Positions 53,226 to 61,741 of a DNA stretch of 64,000 nucleotides are shown here, in pieces (positions within the stretch are counted from its first letter, which is position 1; each line of letters opens with the position of its first letter). Under the pieces are notes generated by a model. The model worked only from the letters and a program-made list of their open reading frames with translations, searched no databases and was not told where the DNA came from. Position numbers and translations under genes: made by a program. Origin of the DNA: Cytophagales bacterium (GTDB lineage: Bacteria; Bacteroidota; Bacteroidia; Cytophagales; Cyclobacteriaceae); the NCBI GenBank assembly GCA_033344775.1, contig JAWPMT010000004.1, positions 806,001 to 870,000 on the forward strand. Direction: 5' to 3'.

Positions 53226-54122
53226 ATGGAACGCGTTGAACAGTTTTGGCATGGTATCGTTTCAGGGTTGAAGTCCATCTGGGAGTTTGTCAATATTCCA
53301 TTACTCAAGGAGTCCGAAATTACTGTAGGCACCATTCTTTACATCATTTTCGGATTCATTCTGCTGAGCTATCTCACCAAAAAGATCAGAAAAATCCTGG
53401 TCCATGGCATCCTCGAGCGGGCCAACGTCGAGCAATCGAGCCGGGCATCCATAGGCACTATTACCCGGTACATCATCCTGCTGATCGGATCAATTTTCAT
53501 TGTTCAGACCGCTGGAATTGATCTCAGCGCCTTGAGTTTATTGGCAGGTGCCCTCGGCGTGGGTATTGGTTTTGGGTTGCAAAACATCACGGACAATTTC
53601 ATTTCGGGATTGATCATCCTATTCGAAAAGCCCATCAAAGTGGGTGATCGTATCGAGGTAGGCGATGTGGATGGAGACGTCATCAGCATTTCCGTACGAG
53701 CAACAACCATCCAGACCAATGACAACATTTCGATGATCATCCCCAATTCGGAATTCATTTCCCAAAAAGTCATTAACTGGAGTCACAATGACCGAAACAT
53801 TCGTTACCGAATCCCCATTGGGGTCAGCTACAAGGAAGATCCGGAATTGGTGAAAACCTTATTATTGGATGTCGCTGACCGGAATGATCATGTCTTAAAA
53901 GATCCGGAGCCTGTCGTTTTTTTCGATGAGTTCGCAGATAGCTCCATCAACTTTACTCTGGCGATCTGGACTTCTACGTATACGGACCGTCCACGCTTAT
54001 TGAAAAGCGAAATCCTTTTCGAGGTATTTAAAGTCTTTCGTGAAAAAGGCATTGAAATTCCATTCCCGCAACGTGACATCCACATCAAACAAGAAGAGGG
54101 TGCTCCAATTAGTCAAGACTAA
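53226..54122 (+). CDS. MscS-family small-conductance mechanosensitive channel
   Basis: This inner-membrane channel of about 298 residues has three helices: near 28-50 (TVGTILYIIFGFILLSYL), 75-95 (YIILLIGSIFIVQTAG) and the pore-lining third (LSLLAGALGVGIGFGLQNITDNFISG). The beta-sandwich vestibule domain (EKPIKVGDRIEVGDVDGDVISISVRATTIQT) and a C-terminal alpha/beta domain follow. It opens under hypo-osmotic shock to release solutes. The start is ATG 53226; a TTG two codons upstream is also open. The 160-bp gap before it holds no clear promoter, and its end is 36 bp from the convergent DUF3078 gene. Confidence 0.92.
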   Translation: MERVEQFWHGIVSGLKSIWEFVNIPLLKESEITVGTILYIIFGFILLSYLTKKIRKILVHGILERANVEQSSRASIGTITRYIILLIGSIFIVQTAGIDLSALSLLAGALGVGIGFGLQNITDNFISGLIILFEKPIKVGDRIEVGDVDGDVISISVRATTIQTNDNISMIIPNSEFISQKVINWSHNDRNIRYRIPIGVSYKEDPELVKTLLLDVADRNDHVLKDPEPVVFFDEFADSSINFTLAIWTSTYTDRPRLLKSEILFEVFKVFREKGIEIPFPQRDIHIKQEEGAPISQD

Positions 54123-54158
54123 TTCAAACCCCCTCTCCCATTTAGTTCTTATACTTTA

Positions 54159-55100
54159 TTACCTGGCCTGGCCAAAGTTGTAGGCCAATCCTACGCCAAA
54201 GACACTTTTGAATTGTGTTCTCGGTCCACGAGATACCAGTTCACCATTCGAATTAAATTCATCAATCTTGATGTCATCATCATAGATCAATTGCGTTTGC
54301 CAGTTCACCGTCAGAAAGTCATTCACTTTCATGACCAGCAGGTTTTGCCAGTTCACGTCAATGTTACCAAAATCCTGGAGGTAATTTGCAAATAGCTCTA
54401 GTCGACTCTCGAACTGCACATTTTCTACGACTTCCTTATTGAAAGACGCTTTAATAAAAGATCCTAATTCAGCTCTTGATTTTGATCCAAGTGATGTGAA
54501 TCGGCCCAGGTTTTCATCAAAGAATCCTGGATCTACTCCAAAAGCTCCTGCGTTGGCCAGGTCCTGGTCCATCACAAAAGTGAACTTACCTCCGATAGGA
54601 GAATAAGATAATGAAAACGAAGGATCAGGGTTCCACTGCAAACCTGTTGCTACCACTAAATAGGCGGGACTAAAAAATTTGGAAATTGTATTGCCTTCAG
54701 AGTCCAATCCTCGATCGAACTGGGTACGAAAATCAAGTAGTGAACTCCAATACAATTTATCTGAGACCTTGTAGCCAAATTCGGTGATCACATTGAAACG
54801 GTCATCTGTTTTTTCAAAATCAGCTTCATCCCCACCCTGACGGATCAAACCGTAACCCATTTCAACGACATTTTTCCAGATGATCTTATCCTTCTGATAG
54901 TCAGCATAAGTGGTAAAAAAACCATTTAACGAAACGGAGTTATCGCCACCAGCAGCCCAATTGGTCAGAGAAACCTGAGTGAACGTAAGGGAAGCAATTC
55001 CACCTCTTTTCCAATAGGTTGTATCTGATGGAGTGGAGTCCTGAGAAAATCCAGCATATCCCAGGGAAATCGTACATACAAAGAGTAATAATTTTTTCAT
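54159..55100 (-). CDS. Exported DUF3078 outer-membrane-like protein
   Basis: This protein of about 313 residues has a signal peptide (about 20 residues, ending GYAGFSQ). It is full of amphipathic beta-strands, as in an outer-membrane barrel. DUF3078 signatures are WKRGGIASLTFTQVSLTNWAAGGDNSVSLNG, IWKNVVEMGYGLIRQGG and the end YDDDIKIDEFN, with FKSVFGVGLAYNF at the C-terminus. DUF3078 proteins occur in Bacteroidota and are taken to be outer-membrane proteins of unknown role. The frame is open upstream to TTG 55205, but the ATG at 55100 matches the signal peptide. It is convergent with MscS. Confidence 0.82.
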   Translation of the reverse strand: MKKLLLFVCTISLGYAGFSQDSTPSDTTYWKRGGIASLTFTQVSLTNWAAGGDNSVSLNGFFTTYADYQKDKIIWKNVVEMGYGLIRQGGDEADFEKTDDRFNVITEFGYKVSDKLYWSSLLDFRTQFDRGLDSEGNTISKFFSPAYLVVATGLQWNPDPSFSLSYSPIGGKFTFVMDQDLANAGAFGVDPGFFDENLGRFTSLGSKSRAELGSFIKASFNKEVVENVQFESRLELFANYLQDFGNIDVNWQNLLVMKVNDFLTVNWQTQLIYDDDIKIDEFNSNGELVSRGPRTQFKSVFGVGLAYNFGQAR

Positions 55101-55226
55101 ATGAAACAGGTTAGGGTCTGTTTTAGAAATATTTCCGCAAATGAACATGATCAAGACGGAAATCGCGAAAATTCTAGACGAAAAGCTCCCAATCAACGAT
55201 ATCAAGCCACCGAATCCTGACCAAAT

Positions 55227-55260
55227 AAAAAATGCCAGTCAAAATCAATCAACTGGCATT
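55227..55260 (-). terminator. Rho-independent terminator after fadD-like gene
   Basis: Stem AATGCCAGT (55231-55239) with ACTGGCATT (55252-55260), 12-base loop, followed on the minus strand by TTTTTTA. It lies 21 bp past the stop of the acyl-CoA ligase. Confidence 0.8.
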
Positions 55261-55281
55261 ATGTCTCATGTAACCTTTCCG

Positions 55282-56970
55282 CTACTCGTAGCTATTCACT
55301 TTCAGGTCATTCTCTTTCACTATTCTTCTCAGGATTTTACCCACGTTAGATTTAGGTAGTTCATCTGTGAAGGCAATGTGTTTCGGACACTTATAAGCAG
55401 TCAAATGCTCTCGTGCATATGCGCGTAGTTCATCTTCAGTCAGACTGTCATCAGATTTCACCACATAGATTTTAACTGCCTCCGTAGATTTTTTATCAGG
55501 CACACCAATGGCAGCCAATTCCAATACTTTAGGATGAGAAGCAATAGCATTCTCTACATCATTCGGGTAAACATTGAACCCGGACACCAGAATCATTTCT
55601 TTTTTCCGGTCGACGATCTTGAAAAACCCGGATTCGTCCATTACTGCCACATCGCCAGTTTTGAACCAGCCATCAATGAAGGAGTTCTCCGTTTCTTCCG
55701 GTCTACCCCAGTACCCTTTCATCACTTGAGGGCCTTTGGCACACAATTCCCCAGGCTCGCCCGGAGCAACTTCTTTCCCTGCGTCATCCAACAAAACAAT
55801 CTCTGTATTTGGTATCGGCATTCCGATACTTCCGATTCGTCCGTTTCCATTCAATGGGTTCGACGTAAGTACGGGTGACGTTTCTGTCAAACCATACCCT
55901 TCAGACAGAGGTGAATTGGTAAGGTTCTGCCATTTCTCGGCTACTACCTGCTGAACAGCCATACCACCTCCAAAACCGAATTTCAATTTTGAAAAGTCCA
56001 GACTGTTGAAGGTGTCATTATTCAACAACCCATTAAATAGCGTGTTTACACCAGTGATCACCGTAAATGAGTGTTTGCTCAATTCTTTAACGAAAGCAGG
56101 CATGTCACGAGGATTGGTGATCAATACGTTTTTCGACCCGATAGAAACAGTCATCAACGCATTACAAGTCAATGCGAAGATGTGGTAAAGCGGTAATGCA
56201 GTAATGAAAATTTCTTTTCCTTCTTCCATGCCTCCATGGAACATCCAGGTCCTTACCTGAGTCAGGTTCGCCACAACATTGCGGTTGGTCAACATCGCAC
56301 CCTTAGAAACACCAGTTGTGCCGCCTGTATATTGCAAAAAGGCCAGGTCTTCTCCAGTGATTTCAGGTGCTTCAAACGTTTCTTTAGCACCTGCTGCCAT
56401 GACGGATTTAAAAGGTATGGCATCCGGTAAATTATAGGGAGGTACCATTTTCTTCACGCTCTTCACCACGAAGTTGACAATCGCTCCCTTTAGGCCACCA
56501 AGCATGTCACCCATCTTAGTGACAATCACTTTCTCGATTTTGGTTTCGGAAAGGATTTCTTCCAGGTTACAGGCAAAATTGGCCAACACGACCGCCACCT
56601 TGGCACCACTATCATTGAATTGGTGCTTCATCTCAGAAGGTGTGTAGAGCGGATTGGTGTTAACCACGGTCATACCCGCTTTCAATGCACCAAACATCAC
56701 AACCGGATATTGCAAGAGATTAGGCATCTGGATCGCAACCTTATCTCCCTTTTTGAGTCCGGCCACCTTGGTCAAATACGCTGCGAAATCATCGGAAAGC
56801 TTGTCGAGCTCCTGAAAAGTGATGCCTTTACCTAAGTTCTCAAATGCAGGTTTAGACGCGAACTTTTTAAAGGAGTCCGTTAGCAACGCAGCTAGCGATG
56901 GAAATTCGTCTGGATTGATCTCGTGGGGAACTCCATCCGGGTAGTTCTCTAACCAGGGCCGTTTACTCAT
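55282..56970 (-). CDS. fadD: Long-chain fatty-acid-CoA ligase
   Basis: This 562-residue enzyme of the ANL superfamily activates fatty acids to acyl-CoA through an acyl-adenylate. Motifs are the P-loop-like LQYTGGTTGVSKGAMLTNRN (about 206-225), the gate/linker GYGLTETSPV (about 356-365), the adenine-binding WFKTGDVAVMDESGFFKIVDRKKEMI (about 432-455) and the C-terminal catalytic Lys in PKSNVGKILRR. FNVYPNDVE and the FadD-like N-terminus support long-chain specificity. The N-terminal WLENYPDGVPHEI is typical of FadD. It is a single gene with a terminator on its 3' side. Confidence 0.92.
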   Translation of the reverse strand: MSKRPWLENYPDGVPHEINPDEFPSLAALLTDSFKKFASKPAFENLGKGITFQELDKLSDDFAAYLTKVAGLKKGDKVAIQMPNLLQYPVVMFGALKAGMTVVNTNPLYTPSEMKHQFNDSGAKVAVVLANFACNLEEILSETKIEKVIVTKMGDMLGGLKGAIVNFVVKSVKKMVPPYNLPDAIPFKSVMAAGAKETFEAPEITGEDLAFLQYTGGTTGVSKGAMLTNRNVVANLTQVRTWMFHGGMEEGKEIFITALPLYHIFALTCNALMTVSIGSKNVLITNPRDMPAFVKELSKHSFTVITGVNTLFNGLLNNDTFNSLDFSKLKFGFGGGMAVQQVVAEKWQNLTNSPLSEGYGLTETSPVLTSNPLNGNGRIGSIGMPIPNTEIVLLDDAGKEVAPGEPGELCAKGPQVMKGYWGRPEETENSFIDGWFKTGDVAVMDESGFFKIVDRKKEMILVSGFNVYPNDVENAIASHPKVLELAAIGVPDKKSTEAVKIYVVKSDDSLTEDELRAYAREHLTAYKCPKHIAFTDELPKSNVGKILRRIVKENDLKVNSYE

Positions 56971-57190
56971 TGGGTTAATTCTGAAAAGGTTAAATAATCT
57001 TTAAATATATACTGTGAAACTGAGGATATGCAAAAAATGCATGCCAAAGGATTCAATTTACCTAAGCATTTAAAATATTGCTCAACTCGAGACTACAAAT
57101 CAACCACAGTAATCGGTCAATGGTATAACAAATCCCCGGGTATTTAGTTATACGACCTTCATACGGGATTACCCAATGCCAATAAAATTC

Positions 57191-58287
57191 CTAGTTGGGA
57201 CGATAATGCTCCTGCCATACCGTAAAAGAAGGTCTTTCTCTTCCGCCTTCATCAATGAGTCCGGTATCTCGCCAAATCTGTCCCAGGTCTTTTACCTCTT
57301 CACGGAAGTCAACCACAGTGCATCATAGTCCCGGTGTGCCCACCAGATGATAAATTCATATTCCAGCGCGTTGGCATTCTCAATCAAAGTCTCCAAATAA
57401 TCCCTCTGACCATTTTCGTCTCCGTCAATCGAAACGTTCAAATTAGGGACAGACAAATTTTCCGCTAAATGCGCTGTTTCAACAAAAGCAATTGGTGCAG
57501 TAACATTTGTGTGTAAAAAATCAAAAGCGGACTGGAATTCCCTTTTCGTATTAAACCCTCTAAAAAACGGATAGAAACTAATGGCTACAAAATCCATTTG
57601 ATTCATGTAGCCCAGCATTTCTTCTACGTATGCCTCGTGATCCGGAGCATCTGATTGAATGAGGTTATGAAGCGAAATCGATTCTGAGACTTTTAAATCA
57701 GGATATGCCTGCTTAATCCTGTCAGTCACCTCCTCCATCAAACGCTGATAGGCATTCCATTTCTCAGGGGACCTGAGCCTAAATTCATTCACTTCAATGG
57801 CAATGACCAGATAATCGGGTTCAAATGCTTCGACCAGATAATTGACATGCTTGAAATAGGCTTCATTGATATACGCATTGTCAAGATCATCATATGCGGG
57901 TATGGTGCCATCAAAGTCCGAAGCTAGTTCATCTCTATTGGAGTTAAGTAAGCTTATGCTGAGAAGAAAATCTTTACCAGCAATTTTTCGGGAGACTTTA
58001 CCATTGATTTCATTAGTGAATGCCGCAGGCAGCTCCTGACTGTTGATCCATGCACTCCAGGGTATGTTGTTGTCAATGTGCTCCGCGTAGATATTGGCAT
58101 TACTTTCAATAAAAGCATAGGTATCATCGACATCTTGCAGATTCGGACCGAAACTCCAGGAAGTGAACCCCATCTTTAATTGACCCAGATTAACTGAGGG
58201 TTCATCCTCATGATCACAACTGACCAGAGAAACCAGTAAGAAGAGCACACAATAGCCTTTCAAGTAAACCCATTTATTTCCTAGCAT
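57191..58287 (-). pseudogene. Glycosidase-like TIM-barrel lipoprotein, frameshifted near its end
   Basis: The frame from ATG 58287 encodes 331 residues: a lipoprotein signal with lipobox LVSC (about 24), then a TIM-barrel-like domain. Candidate catalytic acids are in VIAIEVNEF (about 165) and IAFVETAH (about 272), the spacing of clan GH-A glycosidases. The frame stops at 57292 after LWLTSVKR. The next frame over continues the likely C-terminus: FREEVKDLGQIWRDTGLIDEGG, ending at the stop 57191-57193. A one-base change near 57308-57314 would restore it. Either the gene is recently disrupted or this is a sequencing error. The sugar target is unknown. Confidence 0.6.
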
Positions 58288-58540
58288 AATGATGTGAATT
58301 ATTCCCGACTTATTAAAAATAAAAGAAGCTCGGAGAATACCCTACCGGATAAAGGATCAAGCTTAATCCCTGTGGAGAAAATGAGAGTTACTTTGATCCT
58401 CTGGTATTGTGTTATGTGGCTAATTGGTTTTCCTACCCAGGTAAAGTAGAAAATTTACTGCTCTGGTGAGCAATCTTAGGAATATATCGGAAAACAAGGA
58501 TTCATCAAGTTGTTTTGAAAACAGGATGGATTAAAAAATG

Positions 58541-58570
58541 AAAAGGGCCTTCTCACCCCTAAGAAGACCC
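58541..58570 (-). terminator. Rho-independent terminator after the tRNA-like gene
   Basis: On the minus strand the stem GGGTCTTCT/AGAAGGCCC has a 8-base loop and is followed by TTTTCATTTTTT. All pairs are Watson-Crick except one G-U. It lies 29 bases past the CCA end of the tRNA-like gene, so a short independent RNA is expected. Confidence 0.7.
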
Positions 58571-58598
58571 AATTCAAACAACATTAACCCAAAAATGA

Positions 58599-58730
58599 TG
58601 GCTGTAGGAGAAGGATTTGAACCTCCACGGAGCGGTTAGTTTCGAAATCATGAATTATGATTTTTTGAAAATTATCCCTTATCTCCACCCTCGGTTAAAA
58701 GGGCATGTCTGCCGTTTTCATCAACCTACA
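58599..58730 (-). tRNA. Leu-type tRNA-like gene with oversized variable region
   Basis: On the minus strand a 132-base element shows tRNA parts. The 5' acceptor is TGTAGG, matched by CCTACA followed by G and an encoded CCA. A D-arm of Leu type follows, ATG...GGCAGACAT. The T-arm is GGAGG TTCAAAT CCTTC. The anticodon arm GCCCT/AGGGT has an 8-base loop containing TTTAA, so anticodon UAA (Leu) is possible but not secure, and a C follows it where a purine is usual. The variable region is about 60 bases, against about 14 in a normal tRNA-Leu; it has closing arms GGAG/CTCC and a perfect 7-bp hairpin at 58645-58663. It could be a degenerate tRNA, an insertion-bearing tRNA, or a tRNA-like regulatory RNA. 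Confidence 0.45.
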
Positions 58731-58768
58731 GTGTTTAGCGTGGCACTACTTGCTGCGCTTTGTTGATA

Positions 58769-58776
58769 CAAACTTA
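58769..58776 (-). promoter_or_regulatory. -7 promoter element TAAGTTTG for the tRNA-like gene
   Basis: An exact TAnnTTTG match on the minus strand, 38 bases upstream of the tRNA-like 5' end. It would give a leader of about 30 bases containing a small AGCG/CGCT hairpin. No -33 partner is clear. Confidence 0.4.
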
Positions 58777-58885
58777 AATACATTGTCATTTTCTTTAAAA
58801 ATTTTTTAATAAATTTGACAAAAGTTTTCAATCTGATTAATTTAGCAATACCAAAATTATATATCTCATAAATTGACTTCCTCAG

Positions 58886-59347
58886 ATGAGTAAAAATTAT
58901 GAAATTGACAATGTAGATCTAAAAATCCTGAATATTCTTATGCAGGACGCCAAGATCCCCTACACCGAAGTAGCGAAAAAAGTGTTCGTTTCCGGAGGAA
59001 CAGTACACGTGAGGATGAAAAAACTAGAGGAAATGGGAGTCGTCGATGGGACGACCCTCAAAATGGATTATTCTAAACTAGGATATGACGTTACCTGCTT
59101 TATGGGCATTTACCTCCAGAAAAGCTCCTTATATGATAAGGTGGTCCTGGAATTGAAGGAGATTCCTGAGATTGTTAAAATCCATTACACAACGGGTAAT
59201 TACAACATCTTTTTAAAGATCCATTGCCGGGATACACGCCACTTGAAGGACGTTCTTCACGATAAAATTCAAAAAATAGAAGGCATTGAAAGAACCGAAA
59301 CTTTCATCTCTTTAGAAGAAAGCCTGAACAGACATCTAAGTTTTTAA
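58886..59347 (+). CDS. Lrp/AsnC-family transcriptional regulator
   Basis: This 153-residue regulator has an N-terminal winged HTH (NVDLKILNILMQDAKIPYTEVAKKVFVSGGTVHVRMKKLEEMGV) and a C-terminal AsnC_trans_reg/RAM ligand-binding domain (about 65-150; MGIYLQKSSLYDKVVLELKEIPEIVKIHYTTGNYNIFLKIHC). Such proteins assemble into octamers and usually respond to amino acids. It lies upstream of the suf operon on the same strand, with a 144-bp gap and an iron-box-like palindrome between them, so it may or may not control suf. This position recurs in related Bacteroidota, which hints at a link. Confidence 0.92.
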   Translation: MSKNYEIDNVDLKILNILMQDAKIPYTEVAKKVFVSGGTVHVRMKKLEEMGVVDGTTLKMDYSKLGYDVTCFMGIYLQKSSLYDKVVLELKEIPEIVKIHYTTGNYNIFLKIHCRDTRHLKDVLHDKIQKIEGIERTETFISLEESLNRHLSF

Positions 59348-59424
59348 ACGTTTTTTCCCGCCGTTCGAAACCTTTTCAGGCCTTTTAAGCTTCCTTTTTT
59401 GAGTAATTCTGAATAAGCTTCGTT

Positions 59425-59449
59425 CTTATTTAGAATTATTCCAAATAAG
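59425..59449. promoter_or_regulatory. 25-bp near-perfect palindrome upstream of sufB
   Basis: Arms CTTATTT (59425-59431) and AAATAAG (59443-59449) enclose GAAT (59433-59436) and ATTC (59438-59441) around a central T; only one pair fails. A -7-like TTACTTTG follows at 59453-59460. The layout, a long AT-rich dyad next to the promoter of an iron-sulfur assembly operon, fits a Fur- or DtxR-type iron-responsive operator. The regulator is not in the window. Confidence 0.55.
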
Positions 59450-59491
59450 CATTTACTTTGCAGTAGTAATTAGGCCTGAAGAGATTTTCGT

Positions 59492-60937
59492 ATGAGCAAT
59501 GATGATCAAATATTAGAGGAATTCACCTCAAAAGAATATGAACACGGATGGTCCGTTGATTTTGAAGCCGACGAGGCACCTCTCGGACTCAATGAGGACA
59601 TCATCAGATTTATCTCAGCCAAAAAAGACGAGCCGCAGTGGTTGCTCGACTGGCGATTGAGTGCCTACCGTAAGTGGGTAGACATGAAAGAGCCGAAATG
59701 GCCCAATGTCCATTACCCGGAAATTGATTTCCAGGCAATCAAATATTATTCTGCCCCGAAGCAGGACAAGAAACCCAGCAGCCTTGATGAGGTTGATCCG
59801 GAATTGCTCAAAACCTTTGAGCGTCTTGGCATTTCATTGCAAGAGCAAAAACGGCTGACGGGAGTTGCTGTAGACGCTGTGATTGATTCGGTATCTGTCG
59901 CCACCACCTTCAAAGACAAGTTGTCGGAGCTGGGCATTGTTTTTTGCTCATTTAGTGAAGCCGTTCAGGAACACCCCGAATTGGTGAAAAAATATTTGGG
60001 ATCTGTCGTTCCTGTTAGTGACAATTACTATGCAGCACTAAATTCAGCTGTCTTTTCAGATGGTTCGTTCTGCTACATCCCTAAGGGCGTAAGATGCCCA
60101 ATGGAGCTTTCCACCTATTTCCGGATCAATGCAGCCAATACAGGCCAATTTGAGCGCACATTGATCGTTGCCGAAGATGATTCTTATGTGAGCTACCTGG
60201 AAGGTTGTACCGCTCCTCAAAGAGATGAAAATCAGCTCCACGCAGCAGTCGTAGAGATCTATGCTGCAAAAAACGCGGAAGTAAAATATTCAACGGTACA
60301 AAACTGGTACCCTGGAGACAAGCACGGCAACGGAGGTATTTACAACTTCGTAACTAAACGAGGCCTGTGTGCGGGTGATCATGCCAAAATCTCCTGGACC
60401 CAGGTAGAAACAGGTTCTGCGGTGACCTGGAAATATCCTTCTTGCATATTGAAAGGTGATCATTCTGTCGGAGAATTCTATTCTGTTGCGGTGACCAATA
60501 ATTACCAACAGGCGGACACAGGCACCAAAATGATCCATATCGGGAAAAACACCCGATCCAGAATTGTCTCTAAAGGTATTTCAGCAGGAAAATCGCAGAA
60601 CAGTTACCGTGGCCAGGTGCACATCATGAAGCGGGCCGAAAATGCACGAAACTTCTCACAATGCGACTCTTTGTTAATGGGGGACCAATGTGGTGCGCAT
60701 ACATTCCCTTATATCGACGCAGAAAACAAAACTGCACAAATCGAGCATGAGGCGACTACCTCCAAAATCGGAGAGGATCAAATATTCTACTGTTTACAAC
60801 GAGGCCTGGACGAAGAATCTGCCGTTGCGCTGATCGTCAATGGTTTTGCCAAAGAGGTGATGAACAAACTTCCGATGGAGTTTGCGGTAGAAGCACAAAA
60901 ATTACTAGCGCTGACGCTTGAAGGAAGTGTTGGGTAA
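59492..60937 (+). CDS. sufB: Fe-S cluster assembly scaffold SufB
   Basis: This 481-residue SufB is the scaffold subunit of the SufBCD complex, on which Fe-S clusters are built. The right-handed beta-helix core is seen in the middle. Signature stretches are [34 protein letters not shown] at the N-terminus, [49 protein letters not shown] and [28 protein letters not shown]. Cys in LEGCTAP and the conserved [18 protein letters not shown] (about 387-404) are expected cluster-related residues. The ATG at 59492 follows the palindromic operator. It heads sufBCDS. Confidence 0.97.
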   Translation: MSNDDQILEEFTSKEYEHGWSVDFEADEAPLGLNEDIIRFISAKKDEPQWLLDWRLSAYRKWVDMKEPKWPNVHYPEIDFQAIKYYSAPKQDKKPSSLDEVDPELLKTFERLGISLQEQKRLTGVAVDAVIDSVSVATTFKDKLSELGIVFCSFSEAVQEHPELVKKYLGSVVPVSDNYYAALNSAVFSDGSFCYIPKGVRCPMELSTYFRINAANTGQFERTLIVAEDDSYVSYLEGCTAPQRDENQLHAAVVEIYAAKNAEVKYSTVQNWYPGDKHGNGGIYNFVTKRGLCAGDHAKISWTQVETGSAVTWKYPSCILKGDHSVGEFYSVAVTNNYQQADTGTKMIHIGKNTRSRIVSKGISAGKSQNSYRGQVHIMKRAENARNFSQCDSLLMGDQCGAHTFPYIDAENKTAQIEHEATTSKIGEDQIFYCLQRGLDEESAVALIVNGFAKEVMNKLPMEFAVEAQKLLALTLEGSVG

Positions 60938-60978
60938 GCCATTCAATCATTGATAAAAATATTTGACCGATATATAAC

Positions 60979-61740
60979 ATGTTAAAGATCTCAAATCTTC
61001 ACGCTTCGATCGAAGACAAAGACATTCTTCGAGGCATCAACCTGGAAGTAAAAGCGGGTGAAGTCCATGCCATCATGGGCCCCAATGGTTCAGGAAAAAG
61101 TACCCTGGCTTCTGTACTGGCCGGCCGGGAGGACTATGAAGTGACCGAAGGAAGTATCGAATATTTCGGAAACGATATTATTGAGCTTGCTCCAGAAGAA
61201 AGAGCTCGCGAAGGCATATTCCTTGCCTTTCAGTATCCGGTAGAAATTCCAGGTGTAAGCACCACTAACTTCTTAAAAACTGCCATCAATCAGGTACGTG
61301 AGCATCGTGGCGAGAAAGCGCTGGATGCAGTTTCCTTTCTTAAATTGATGAAAGAGAAAATGAAGTTGGTTGAGATCTCTCAATCACTGTTGAGCAGATC
61401 ATTGAATGAAGGATTCTCCGGCGGAGAAAAGAAAAGAAATGAGATCTTCCAGATGGCCATGTTGGAGCCAAAACTGGCGGTACTGGATGAAACTGACTCG
61501 GGATTGGACATTGATGCCTTGCGGATTGTTGCCAATGGTGTCAACTCTCTGAAGTCTGAGGAGAATGCCACCATTGTAGTCACTCACTATCAGCGTTTGT
61601 TGGACTACATCGTACCAGATTTTGTACACGTTTTGTACAAAGGAAGAATCGTAAAGTCTGGTGACAAATCCCTTGCTCTCGAATTGGAAGAGAAAGGATA
61701 CGACTGGATCAAAGAAGAAGTAGAAGGTCAACTCGTTTAA
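60979..61740 (+). CDS. sufC: Fe-S cluster assembly ATPase SufC
   Basis: This 253-residue ABC-type ATPase powers SufBCD scaffold movement. Motifs are Walker A GPNGSGKST (about 36-44), the Q-loop region FLAFQYPVEIPG, the SufC-specific signature FSGGEKKRNEIFQMAMLEP and Walker B AVLDETDSGLDIDALRIVANG. TIVVTHYQRLLDYI carries the H-switch. Length is normal. It starts 41 bp after sufB and is followed at one base by sufD, so it is part of one transcript. Confidence 0.97.
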   Translation: MLKISNLHASIEDKDILRGINLEVKAGEVHAIMGPNGSGKSTLASVLAGREDYEVTEGSIEYFGNDIIELAPEERAREGIFLAFQYPVEIPGVSTTNFLKTAINQVREHRGEKALDAVSFLKLMKEKMKLVEISQSLLSRSLNEGFSGGEKKRNEIFQMAMLEPKLAVLDETDSGLDIDALRIVANGVNSLKSEENATIVVTHYQRLLDYIVPDFVHVLYKGRIVKSGDKSLALELEEKGYDWIKEEVEGQLV

Positions 61741-61741
61741 G

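Larger units (their letters stand above)
58288..58885. other. Gap holding the tRNA-like gene
   Basis: This 598-base stretch has no protein-coding gene. It holds a minus-strand tRNA-like gene with promoter-like and terminator sequences, listed separately. The remaining bases, 58288-58540 and 58780-58885, show no further recognisable feature. Confidence 0.6.

Noticed and set aside
58741-58757. Second sigma-54-like sequence TGGCACTACTTGCTGC
   Set aside because: The GG-to-GC spacing does not fit (8 or 11 bases), and it overlaps the leader of the tRNA-like gene.
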